A stretch of DNA of 64,000 bases from the NCBI GenBank assembly GCA_034687125.1, contig JAQGBZ010000029.1, positions 124,001 through 188,000 of the forward strand, written 5' to 3'. The notes below the pieces were generated by a model. That model was given only the letters and a program-made list of their open reading frames with translations, was not told where the DNA came from and did not search any database. The stretch is from Neelides folsomi (taxonomy: Eukaryota > Arthropoda > Collembola > Neelipleona > Neelidae). Below, in pieces: positions 1 to 10,544 of the stretch. Each line of letters begins with the position of its first letter. Position 1 is the stretch's first letter. The translations under genes were made by a program, and so were the position numbers.

Positions 1-108
1 CACACCTGCTTCAATCTTTTGGATCTTCCAAAGTATCAGACAAAAGAGAGATTACGGTACAAGCTACTTCAAGCCATCCAACAGAACCAAGGGTTTTCCC
101 TAGTCTAA
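1..108 (+). CDS. C-terminal end of a HECT-type E3 ubiquitin ligase (partial)
   Basis: Reading frame 1 is open from the first base of the window to a TAA at 106-108 and encodes 35 residues. They match the end of a HECT C-lobe: the catalytic-cysteine motif HTCFN at residues 1-5, then LLDLPKY, a basic helix and a closing QGFSLV. The cysteine at residue 3 is the one that forms the thioester with ubiquitin in this family. Upstream exons lie outside the window, so the subfamily cannot be told from this piece; the TCFNLL block resembles UBE3-like ligases, but other HECT groups are possible. A poly(A) signal AATAAA lies at 134-139, 26 bases after the stop, which supports this as the true gene end. 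Confidence 0.85.
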   Translation, partial: HTCFNLLDLPKYQTKERLRYKLLQAIQQNQGFSLV

Positions 109-1852
109 TAACACAAACTTGTATATCCACTCTAATAAAACAATTATTTAATAATAAAAATATATTATATTATTTGATAAAATAACAATCGATTCGTCCG
201 TTATTACTCTTATCCTTATGAAATACATTAATTAATATTTAATGTATGCCTATTTTAGGTATTTACATAATTAAATATAAATGTCTTCGTATAAAATTCT
301 TCTAAATTCCCTTCCTCATCCTTTTTAAAGTTTTAAAATATTCCTTTTCTTACATGGATTGTTTAAGTACATAATTGTATTAAGCAATAAGAATAAATGA
401 AAATGATATATTATTACATATAACTTCTTCCAAATAAAGAGCAAATTGCACTTTATTACTTTCTTAAATTTTTGGGTATTGTTAATCTGAGTTTTTTAAT
501 CCTAAATGATAATTTGTAATTCGTTAGTTTAGTTAGTTAGATTTTGAGAATACTACAGGCATTTAAAGAATTAAAAAAATTTGCCAGCTCAATAAGTAAA
601 ACCCGTGTCTATCTTTTATTCTTATAAAAAGTCGGATTTGGTGAGCAGTAATAATACGCAAAATACATTTTTATAACATGACAAAAAATGAACAATGCTG
701 TCCTGATAATGCACATATTACTTATATGCGGCATATACATACCTTTAATCACTAAACAAGCTGTGCCCTGAAAAATTGGCAGATATGAGATGGGAGCAGA
801 CAAGCTTTAATTTTTATTTTAAATCTTTAACCTCTAAATAGTATTGCTTACAAAACATTACGTAAAACATGTAAATATTAATTAGGAATCAATATTGGAG
901 CCATTGAGTAGTCTCACGTATCATCTTTACGTCCATTGGGAAACTTATTTTTCTACGTAAAAGTAGATTAAAATGATTAGCTGTTTTGTCTTTTGATTCT
1001 ATATGGCCAGAAAAACACATTTTGACATATTAATCGCTTAATGACATGAAAATGACATTGGATTGATAATATACTTGAAAGATGTCATTTCAATGGGAAT
1101 TGTGTTGAGCAATTATCATATGACCTATCCAGTTATTTAATCACTGAATTTGACTTAATGTTCCAATTATTAATTTTAATATACTCTTTATTGTCTTTAT
1201 ATCAATTTTCTCTATTTATATCCATTCACAAGTTGGGATCAAACAAATCTTAATGTTAGAGTAGGTAGTTAAATGCATAATGTTGATCTTAATTCTCATC
1301 AACGGTCAACCTCAACTATTCTAAACATGAGTTGCTAATTGCTAATTGTAAGAACAAAATAACAAAGATCATCGCCTTTATCTCTCGCTTTACTATATTA
1401 ATAACATTAAACTATGTATGGTATATGCTACTAAAATAGAGGTTCAACTTAAGTATAGGATAAGTGGAGGCTCCAGAAAAGAGAATAATCCAACAGAGCT
1501 AATAGGTGGATATTCAATTATGTAAATTAGTATGATTAAAGCTAATTGCCCATAAAACATATATCTGTAGTGCATTTAAAACCGCGTATAAAAAGGAATG
1601 ATGACAGATGACCAAGACCCAAAAAACATTATCAAATTAGAAGGATATTTACATATACCTAGGTTGAAAGCTCAAGTATGAAAACGCTCAATATATGTAT
1701 GATTATGATTTACAATCAATATCGAACCGTTTGATTGATATTGAACAGACGTCAATGATGAATTCAATGAGCAATGAAAATGTAGAAATGATAAAATGTT
1801 TATTGTCCTTATTATTAGAGTTGCGAGAATTAATACTTAAAAGTGTCAATTG
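109..1852. other. intergenic region between HECT ligase and chitin deacetylase 3' ends
   Basis: AT-rich sequence between two convergent genes. It holds the HECT 3' untranslated region (AATAAA at 134-139) and, on the minus strand, a poly(A) signal AATAAA at 1799-1804 for the chitin deacetylase. I see no coding potential: the short minus-strand frame at 609-803 has no family resemblance and no splice context. Confidence 0.6.
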
Positions 1853-3581
1853 TTATTGATAATCACCCGTTCCGTCCCAATTATGGAGCCATGGGTATTT
1901 TGGTGGACAAGGAGCAGGGCAGCTCATCATATATCTCTCTGATGGAATTGTTGGTGGGGTTTCCTCTGGAGCACCAAATCTACATAAACATCAAATCACA
2001 TTAATGCATCTGTATTTTAATGAACCAAATAAACGTTTTAATTCAATAAAATTATAATTTAACCTGCAGGATAATGAGGGTGTGCACTGATCTCTTTCGT
2101 CAGCTCTTGGAGCCCATGGGGCAAAAGTTCCAAGGTTCTCAATCTTGGTCGGATTTTTGAGCCATTCAAGGGCCTTTGCCAAACTAACAATATAAATGTC
2201 CTTCTTCGCAGCAGCGGTTGTAATGAGCCAATCAATGAATCTAATTAATTTTTAACGCATTAAAAAATTATGAGAATACCGACGATAATAAGCGATAGTT
2301 TAGTTCAATTTTAAAATCTTACTTGACATATCCATCATGTTTTGCTGGAGTTTGAAGCCAAGCAGCGTGAGTGAATACTCCGAATGGAGCTCTGTTTCCG
2401 TTGTATTGTATTTCAAAGTTTCTCTTCAAAAGATCGAAGGCTTGGTCTGTAGTATTTGGCCTGTTGAGAAATTATAAACATTTTAGCATATGTATCATAT
2501 TTATATCACATTTTCTATACTTCGTCCATTCCATACATTTTGAGTTAATCATTTTGGCCAAGTTAAATATCTGTAATAATAATTTTTTGGTATTAAGGCC
2601 TTACTGAGGATTGCAAGTGTCGACCATAGCGCAAGGGAATCCATCATCACCAATCATGTCAATCATAGGGAAGGTCCAGAAACCTGGGAACGCATGAGTG
2701 GGACATGGTTGAATTTGACAATCTTGGATAGATTCATAATCATTGGTGTATGGCCACAATCCAGGATTGATGTAAGCGAGTGTTGGGCGACTGCATTCAT
2801 ATTTCAGTCCCTTTGAAAGAGACTCGTACATTATGTTTCCACCGGTTTGAAGGAAAGGAGCACGGAATCCAACGATCTACATCATAGTAAATTATCATTG
2901 AAGGTGTTATAAAACACTTTAAAACAGTCATAATATATAAATATACAAAGCAAATTATTAAAATTGCAAAACATATATAATTATATTAAAAGAAAGTCGA
3001 AATTACTTGGGCTTCGGGGATTTTGGCAAAATGAGCAATTTGTTTTTTCTGTTCAAGAACCTCAGCATCCCATCCACTGACATTCATTCCCTTCCAGTAA
3101 TCAGTATTGGATTGATGAGTGGTGGAATGAAGAGCGATTTCATGTCCACGACGCCAAAGCTCATGGGCTAATTTGTAGTCGTTATATTCATGAGTGATAA
3201 AGAACGTTGCGGAAATCTTAGCTCCGTTGGGGTTTGATCTCGAAAAGAGAATTTTGGAGAAAAATTCATCATAGTGAAGGCGAGTGAGAGCATCATCGAA
3301 AGTAAGATATACCATCTGAAAAATGGATAATTTATTATAATTATAAAGTCTAATGAATCGATTACGAACTATTCTATTATAATGTCTTATAAATATAAAG
3401 TCTTATAAACCTGTGGTGTTTCTTCTGGTAGAAATCCGCCCGGATTTTTAAGACTTTCACTAGAACAATGACAATTTGGAAGGGCGCAGTCTGCTGGATT
3501 GGTTGGACATTTTCCTGCTATTTGTCCCAACACAGCTCCAACTAAGGCCAAAAGCCCAAGAGCAATCAGCTTGTTCATCAT
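1853..3581 (-). CDS. chitin deacetylase-like protein (secreted, deacetylase domain only)
   Basis: Six exons: 3581-3411, 3315-3007, 2876-2605, 2460-2323, 2240-2064 and 1979-1853, joining in frame to 397 residues. The first ~19 residues (MMNKLIALGLLALVGAVLG) are a signal peptide. A short Cys-rich stretch (CALPNCHCSS) leads into the polysaccharide deacetylase (CE4) fold. Catalytic and metal motifs are intact: TFDDA at about 62-66, HSTTH at 120-124, RAPF at 165-168, and a late FGVFTHAAWL block with the second catalytic His. There is no chitin-binding peritrophin or LDL-receptor domain, as in the arthropod CDA6-9 group often expressed in gut. Expected reaction: removal of N-acetyl groups from chitin outside the cell. 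The start is chosen because it opens the signal peptide and lies just downstream of a TATA box; an upstream in-frame Met is unlikely. Recognition is strong; the exact CDA subgroup is inferred. Confidence 0.93.
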
Positions 3582-3626
3582 TACTACTTTGTGTCCAAAT
3601 GGTAATGAAATCCATTGTGAACCGTT

Positions 3627-3633
3627 CTTTATA
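3627..3633 (-). promoter_or_regulatory. TATA box of the chitin deacetylase gene
   Basis: The minus strand reads TATAAAG here, 46 bases before the start codon at 3581. A start site about 30 bases downstream would leave a 5' leader of only ~20 bases. TATA promoters are usual for secreted, stage- or tissue-specific arthropod genes. Inferred from sequence only. Confidence 0.45.
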
Positions 3634-4640
3634 TTTAAACGGGACGGGAATCTTATCTTTAAACACCGCTTATCTTTCAAGTGTGTACTTATAACTTATA
3701 ACGTATACATCCATCGATGTTCGCAGTGATCGATTTCCACTTCGCACAAAACTGTCATCCAATATCATCATCAATATGTAATTTTTAAAAATAAATTCCC
3801 GATTAAATCATAAGTTAAAATTAAAAGTTTATCTTCGTGTTTTAATATCGCAACATTATTATCCTAGCCTAAGTAATTAGTAATTACAAACATGTACGTG
3901 TTGAAGATAGTACTGTTTTTTAATTTTGCTCATTAAAGCGCATTTGGATTGTGAAGGAAGACGTCAAAGCAAAGATTTCAATTATTTCCAACTTTTCAAG
4001 CGTCATTTCATATCTTTTAGTTTACCGGAATAAAATAATTGTTAGTGATGGATAAACGGGATGATATACGTATTCTCTGTCCACGAACGAGCTGGACTTC
4101 GCGGGTGCCATTTTAAAAATTGGACCGAGAATAGATTGTTGATGTTTGATGTTTGATGTTATTAGATAAAGGTACATATTTAAATACTGACTACTGTTTT
4201 ATTAATATTGTAATATGTATGTACAGCCCGTTTACTTTGTAGTGTTCTTTTTTAAATTCCTAATGGTATTATTATAATCCTGTATATGCCTATTTATAAT
4301 CTGCCATGTAAGCTATATATTAACCAATTTTATACTAACTTAGACATTGATAATAAATGAATACACATATACAATAAAGTACAGTTTCAATATAAGATTT
4401 TATGTTTATCAAAACAATAAAATAAATATTGTACGATATTTAATAATCCGTATTCTACATAAGATAAATTTTTATGTTACATGCCTATCTACTTAAGATA
4501 AGATTGAATATATGTAATTAATAAGTAATAATATATAAACATTATAACTACAGATAAATAGGAAGTATTAGAGCATAGCACATACATACATTTTATGAGG
4601 AGGAGGAATGTAAAAAATTGAGTAGGTAATTTTAATTTGT
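3634..4640. other. intergenic region upstream of chitin deacetylase
   Basis: About 1 kb of AT-rich DNA between the chitin deacetylase promoter and the ELP5 stop codon (both genes on the minus strand). It should hold the ELP5 3' untranslated region and regulatory sequence of the deacetylase. No gene or repeat recognised. Confidence 0.4.
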
Positions 4641-5888
4641 TTAATCGTCTTCATCTTCATCATCAAAATCCTCCAATTCATCATTATCGGGAATTTCCAA
4701 TTTGGTCTTTTGAGCTCTATAATTACAAATAAAGAATATGGATAAAATTTATCCATATTTAATAATAAAAAAGATGTCATTTAATTATGAATTTTGTAAT
4801 TTTGATAACTACGTGTATTCTACATTCGCTTCATTCTCGTGTGGATTTTTCATATATTCTTACTCAAAATAAGGAAGGTAAAGTTGACTTTTTGCCTCTT
4901 TCTCATTGTCTTCGAGTGTGAGTTTGAAGGTGGTGAGAGAGGAAAGAAGCTCTCGTTTGGAATCTTCTTCGCCCTTCTTCTTCTCATACTTGATCTCTGA
5001 ACTTATAATTTTCCCATCTTTCACTTCAAATGTTGACGACTAAAATAATAAAAATAAAAAAGTTAGTCTTTTATAATAAACTTTTCAATTTTTACCTCCG
5101 AGATAATTTTTCCACTTGGCTTCATTTTTAAAGAATTGCAAAAGAAAGTATTTCCATATCGTGCATTACTACTCAAGTGACCAACTGAATCACTATGGGT
5201 GATTATAAAACGGGAATCTCTGCTCTCCATTGTGTCTGGTTCCATGAAGCCAGCAATTTTCTTAAATCTTTGTTCTAGTAATTTTATTAGATTGCTCAAA
5301 CTTCCATAATTACTATTAGAAGATGCTTGAATTGAGAGCAAACTTAGAGAGTCGATGACCAAAATCCGTTTTTCTTTCATTAACTCCTTTTCTATGAAAT
5401 CGATATATCATAACATATCGTTAATATATTATCCTATTAGGTAATTTCTTCATTTAATAGCAATGTACATATTATATCAATCGCATCTTATATTTTTTTA
5501 CAATAACAACCTTTCTAACCTTTTTCTACGAACTTTATCAATTCCACAGGATCGTTCCAAAATGATACTTGGTCCAAATACAATTCTTTTATTTCCTCTT
5601 TTTTTAGAACAAAACCCAGAACATAGACATCAACATCTTCCAATTTCTTTTCAAAACAACTATCCAAGAATGTCCGGATGTAATCTTCTCTATAAATTGC
5701 AGTGTCATTTTCAGCTATAAGAGAATTAATAAGAACACAGTTAAAGAGAGAAAAACGAATAGGTACTTCAGGTAAATTTAAGATATTTTGGTCACATAAA
5801 AACTAGCTTTCACGTGTTGTTTATAATTACCTGAAATTACAAGAAATTTAAAATCTTCAGTGCTTTTCAACAAAGTATCAAGTCCCAT
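4641..5888 (-). CDS. ELP5: Elongator complex protein 5
   Basis: Five exons: 5888-5831, 5714-5520, 5391-5096, 5039-4864 and 4716-4641, giving 266 residues (human ELP5 has about 300). Family hallmarks: the RecA-like core with VLGFVLK, a FWNDPVEL block and RILVIDSLS; then GKIISSEIKYEK; the conserved TTFKLTL...EKEAKSQLYLPY segment; and an acidic tail ending DDEDEDD. With ELP4 and ELP6 it forms the hexameric ring of Elongator, needed for wobble-uridine tRNA modification. The last intron (4863-4717) is exactly 147 bases and starts with an in-frame TAA. Codons inside it can also be read in the same frame and end at a second usable donor, so a different use of this intron cannot be excluded, but direct 4864 to 4716 joining gives a normal protein. 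Divergent from RPSA, start codons 561 bases apart. Confidence 0.85.
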
Positions 5889-6449
5889 TGTCGTCAATGT
5901 CAGTCAAAAGATTTTTCCAAACGTACGTGCAGGATCTTCGGAAGATCAAATGGATTTTTATAAATTTCTTTAAATAAGCAACATGATAAAGCCAGCGATC
6001 TAATTTAATAGAATAGCCGGCTTTATTCATATTTACCGGTTGATTTCAAGTCAAGATCTATCCCATTTGGCATCTACTTTGTGTAAGTCGACCTCTCAAA
6101 TTAAAAGTTAAATTTTAACTATAATTAACATTTTTTCATCCTCAACTTAACTTTTCCTTACTAATTAAGCAACGTAAAATTTAGTTTAGCTTTTAGATTT
6201 TAAAAAATATTTGTAATTTAATTGCAATTTAACTTTAAACTCGACTCTCGCACCGCATGGCCTGGAAGCATGGCGGCTTTGCCTATCCCATATCTCTCTC
6301 CCCCATTTCCCATCCAACGCCATGATACTCACGCCTTGAGAGTTTGCATGCTTTACATTCCTACTTTTCCTCTATCATAATTTAATCTCAATTAATTTGA
6401 TCATATTAATTATAGAGTCTTTCGTCAATACTTTCGAAACTACTCCAAG
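5889..6449. promoter_or_regulatory. shared divergent promoter region ELP5 / RPSA
   Basis: 561 bases separate the two start codons on opposite strands. A pyrimidine run CTTTTCCTCT at 6364-6373 on the plus strand looks like a terminal oligopyrimidine (TOP) start for the RPSA mRNA, typical for ribosomal protein genes. It would give a leader of about 86 bases. No TATA box stands out. A bidirectional promoter is an inference from spacing and orientation. Confidence 0.4.
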
Positions 6450-7776
6450 ATGTCGGGAGGACACGAACCATTGTCTCTTAAGGAGACAGACGTGACCAAA
6501 ATGTTGGCGGCCTACACTCATCTCGGAGCCGAGAACGTAGACTTCCAAATGCAACAGTATGTCTACAAGCGTCGCCCGGATGGTAATTCACTTAATCTTT
6601 TAACACTATAAATATTTCGATTAAAGGATGACCCATCTTTTAAAAGCGAGAAGCAACGGCTGATGATTTCGCTAAATGCTTTACCGGATTCTGATAATAT
6701 TACATTAAACATATTTGATAAAAAAGTAATATTGCGACAGGAGTAATAATTTAACTCTTGAATTTTTAGGTATTCATATCATCAACTTGCGGCGTACGTG
6801 GGAAAAACTTCTTCTCGCGGCAAGGGCAATTGTTGCTATTGAGAGGCCTTCGGACGTGTATGTAATCAGTTCGCGGTCGTATGGACAAAGGGCTGTGCTT
6901 AAGTTTGCTCACTACACCGGAGCTACGGCAATTGCTGGCCGTTTCACTCCAGGAGCGTTCACGAATCAAATTCAAGTACATTTTTATAATATTTGAATTA
7001 AATGTTTAATTCACACCTAAATAAACTTGAAAAATTATTATTATACGAAACTAATGAACTGATTTTATGTAGTCTGCTTTCCGTGAACCACGTCTTCTTA
7101 TCGTGACGGACCCAAGAAATGACCACCAGCCAATTACTGAAGCATCTTATGTGAACATCCCAGTAATTGCTTTCTCGAACACGGACTCACCACTTCGGTT
7201 TGTTGACATCGCCATCCCATGTAACAACAAGGTGAAACACTCATGATTTTATTTTGAACTTTTACCGATTCCAATCAAATTGGGGATTTTAATTTATATT
7301 ATTCAATTTTAGAACCCGCATTCAATTGGTTTGATGTGGTGGATGCTTGCGAGAGAAGTTCTTCGTCTTCGAGGAAACATCACTCGAGAGCCATGGAAGA
7401 TCATGGTGGATCTTTTCTTCTACAGAGATCCCGAAGAGGTGAGGATTTCTAAATTTCAAACTCTTCACCAATCTTCAGTTGAATTTTAAATGGAAATAAT
7501 AATTTGATATTTCTATAGGCTGAGAAGGACGAGCAAGCTGCGAAGGAACAAGCCCAAGCTAGTGGAAAGCCTGAGATTACCGAGGCTCCAACAACAGTTA
7601 TGACGGAAACCTGGGGAGGAATTGAGCCCGCAGCAGACACTGTTGTTTCAAGCGAAGAGCCAGCTCCTACTCCATTCGTCGCGGCAACTCAAGATTGGAG
7701 TGCAGAAGCTGAATCTTGGGCCGCCGATCATAATAATGAGTCATCATGGGGTGGAACCAACACCTGGGCTCCCTAG
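6450..7776 (+). CDS. RPSA: 40S ribosomal protein SA (uS2)
   Basis: Five exons: 6450-6582, 6770-6975, 7073-7231, 7313-7438 and 7519-7776, encoding 293 residues, the usual length. The uS2 core is near-identical to animal [22 protein letters not shown], the [16 protein letters not shown] block, [15 protein letters not shown], and [21 protein letters not shown]. The metazoan C-terminal tail follows, with acidic residues and repeated tryptophan motifs (DWSAE, ESWAADH, SSWGG), ending NTWAP. It is a structural protein of the small ribosomal subunit; in vertebrates it also serves as the 67-kDa laminin receptor. All splice sites are GT-AG. A poly(A) signal AATAAA lies at 7807-7812, 31 bases after the stop. 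Confidence 0.98.
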
Positions 7777-7806
7777 TTTGGGCATTCCAGACATTTTCCA
7801 TTTCGG

Positions 7807-7812
7807 AATAAA
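7807..7812 (+). terminator. poly(A) signal of RPSA
   Basis: AATAAA 31 bases after the RPSA stop codon, at a normal distance for 3' end formation with a short untranslated region. Up to the PHB2 stop at 8409 (convergent gene) the remaining ~600 bases are AT-rich, with no gene recognised. Confidence 0.7.
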
Positions 7813-8408
7813 GAGATAAAATTGAATATTCTTTTTTATTTTCATTGAAGCATATTAAGCACATTTTTTAATAAATACTTTAGTCGCCATTAAATAACTA
7901 TTATTAAATAGGTAGGCTTTTTTTAATTTTGACTCATGTTTACACAATCATAATATACATTTATATGTATGTTATGCTAATATATTTGATTTGTTTAGCT
8001 TACTATTAGAATAATCGATCAAATTAATGGAGATTATGTGGTACCTCGATGAAATGATTCAATTTCTAATTTTCAAGGGGCCATTGAAAAATTGTGAAAG
8101 ATGACATTTTCATTATTTTTAGTATGTTTTTGGTTCATTCAGATTATTATTCAAGGAATAAGATCAAACAAAATTTTTTATTTATTCGATTAAACTCGAC
8201 TAACAGTTGAATAACGCGTAGGAAATTAACATCAAAAGTACACTTTACGGTACGTAACCCAGTTTATATTATAACAATTGTAAGTTATATTTCATAAGAT
8301 TAATAGGACTTAAAGAAGACTAATATGAAAATGATGTCCATCATAGAAATATGCAGTTTTAAATAAAACATTACAACAGTTTCTAAATTGCATATTTTTA
8401 GCTATTGT

Positions 8409-9980
8409 TTAGAACTTGTGTTTTTTCTTGTCGAGTCTCTCCATTGTTTCATCAAAAGCCGGATCGCTAATGTTCAGCATCAGTGTGTTTCCGTTGAGGT
8501 AGAGCTTATTCTGTGATTGGGCTACTGTTCTCGCAATTCCCTGGGCCGCTCGAATTTTTCTCAGCTTCAAATAACCTGGATTTTGGCCAATAGCCTCTCC
8601 CAAGTAAAATGTGAGTTAAGGAAAATTGGATTGAAAAATTGCTTATTAGACCAATGATATTATAATTGTTAATAATTAACTGATTGGATCAGATTACTAA
8701 AATTCGCCTTCATCGCCCGATCGTTCCTTATAATTTCAAAGAATGTATCGTTCGGATTGCGCAAATGCTTATAAACTTACTTACTAGCAAGCATTCGCAA
8801 TTATAATTCAGAACGAGTGAATGCATAGGTTATCAGGCGCAACTCGATCAAGTCGCAAGCTCCAAAGACCTAGTGCTTTCACAATTTTAATAAATCATTG
8901 AGTTTACAATAAAGGGCCATGAATCTCCGGCCTTTTATCAAGTATACAATGAGGAACGAATCGGGCAGTCATATTCGATTTCTCGTCATATCCAATCAAT
9001 TAATCTAATAGCTAATTGTTAGTAAATCTATAAATAATTTAATTAAAGGTTGTTTGTAAAAGGATATCAATTTTGCAGCTTCGGCTTCTCCCTCTGCGTG
9101 AACAATCTTCTGCTGCTTTTCCTGGATGGCTCGGTCAACAACAAAGGCGGCTCTTTGGGCTTCTTGTTGAGCAACTTGCTTAGCTTCAACAGCTGCTGTG
9201 TATTCCTTTCCGAAACTAAGCTCCGTGATAGAAACGTCATCGAGAATGATGTTGAAGTCTTTTGCCCTTTCAGTCAATTCTCTTCTTATCAAAAGTGAAA
9301 CCTGAAATATTATTTTAGTGTAATAATTAACATATTTCACAATATATCTTGTACCGAAACATCAAAATTAAGACACAATAAATTGTCGATTAGAATAATT
9401 AAAAGAATATGGTTACGCACTTGTTGTCTTTGTGTGATAAGTTGAGAAGCATTGAATTTTGCCACGACGCTCTTCAAAACTTCATTGACAATTGAAGGAA
9501 GCACTTTCTCATCATAATCTGGTCCAAGTTGACGATACATGGTTGGGAGCATCATGGCATCTGGACGCGAAAGGACTCTCAAAGAAATATTGACCATTTG
9601 CAAATCTTTGCTTCCAGTAGGTGAGGAAATTTTCCTTGGCCTTGATCGAATGTCATAAATGATGGGATACTGGAACCAGGGAATTCTGAAGTGGAGTCCT
9701 TCTGAAAAGATGTCATTTTGAATCCCACCAATTCGGTTGAACACAATTGACCTCTGCCCACCCTCCACTATAAAATAAAATTCAATTAGTTTCGACAGTC
9801 CAATTATTATTAATCCAACATTAATTTAGATAATTTTGAATTTTACAAACCTGTGTACATCGATTGACTGATTCCATAAGCAGCCGCTCCTCCAAGGGCC
9901 AAAAGTTTAAGACCTATACCAAGACCTCTTGGGCTGTTTCCCAACTTGCCAGCCAAGTCATTTAATTTACTCTGGGCCAT
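8409..9980 (-). CDS. PHB2: prohibitin-2
   Basis: Four exons: 9980-9851, 9767-9421, 9301-9068 and 8603-8409, encoding 301 residues (human 299). Residues 1-43 hold the inner-membrane anchor ([20 protein letters not shown]). The SPFH/PHB domain follows ([32 protein letters not shown]). Next come a coiled coil ([18 protein letters not shown]) and the conserved KNPGY-like block [14 protein letters not shown]. With prohibitin-1 it builds ring assemblies in the mitochondrial inner membrane that chaperone proteins and regulate m-AAA proteases. The last intron (9067-8604) is AT-AC with minor-spliceosome signals, annotated separately. Without using it the frame cannot be joined: it restores the universally conserved AAK-L-LGEA junction. 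Head-to-head with SF3B1. Confidence 0.97.
8604..9067 (-). other. U12-type AT-AC intron in prohibitin-2
   Basis: On the minus strand the intron begins ATATCCTTTT right after codon TTG (9070-9068) and ends ATTTTAC before TTG at 8603-8601. The 5' site matches the minor-spliceosome consensus ATATCCTT. A branch site TTTTCCTTAAC spans 8625-8615, with its adenosines 12-13 bases from the 3' AC, the short distance typical of U12 introns. No GT-AG alternative gives the conserved protein junction. The intron is 464 bases, the longest in the gene. Confidence 0.9.
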
Positions 9981-10544
9981 CTCGAACGTCAATTGCTATT
10001 ATCAAACTATATATTTTAAACAATGCTTCTTCATTAACCTTACACCGAATTAAGTTAATTTATCTTTTAGTTTACCTTTTATATGATGCAACTTTGAGAG
10101 AAGAGATGTAAATTGAACACGCCGCAGTTCACCGGGTCTAGAGCCTCACTAGAACTTTCCAATGTTGCCAAATGCCACTGGCTCAAGAGAAAGTAGCTTT
10201 CCTCTATAGCTAGGGGGCATAGGGAAGGTTGTGGTATAGGTATAGGTGAGGACTCATGGCGCAACCGCTATGTTCGGAAGGCATTTTATTTCTCTCTCTC
10301 AAACCCCAGCCGATGTCCTTATACACTTTATTTTAACTCGATCGACTTTGTCCTATTTAACCTTATAAATTCGATTTAAGATCGTTAGCCAGTTAATTAA
10401 TTAGCTTTATTGTCTAAACGGTGTGCTAAACAAAAAGAGAAGTATAAAACATCTTGTAATTTGGGTCAAGGGTCTAAGTTTTAAATCAGCTTGCGAAGAC
10501 GTGAGAACGTTCCCCTTTCGAGGTTTTCAATTATTTAATTGAAA
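9981..10544. promoter_or_regulatory. shared divergent promoter region PHB2 / SF3B1
   Basis: 564 bases between the two start codons on opposite strands, somewhat less AT-rich than neighbouring intergenic DNA. No clear TATA box. The arrangement of two highly expressed housekeeping genes suggests a bidirectional promoter; this is inference. Confidence 0.35.

Noticed and set aside
3582-3680. Upstream in-frame Met for the chitin deacetylase (MKDKRCLK...)
   Set aside because: It would hide the signal peptide inside the protein and lies upstream of the TATA box at 3627-3633; MMNKL at 3581 opens a standard signal peptide.
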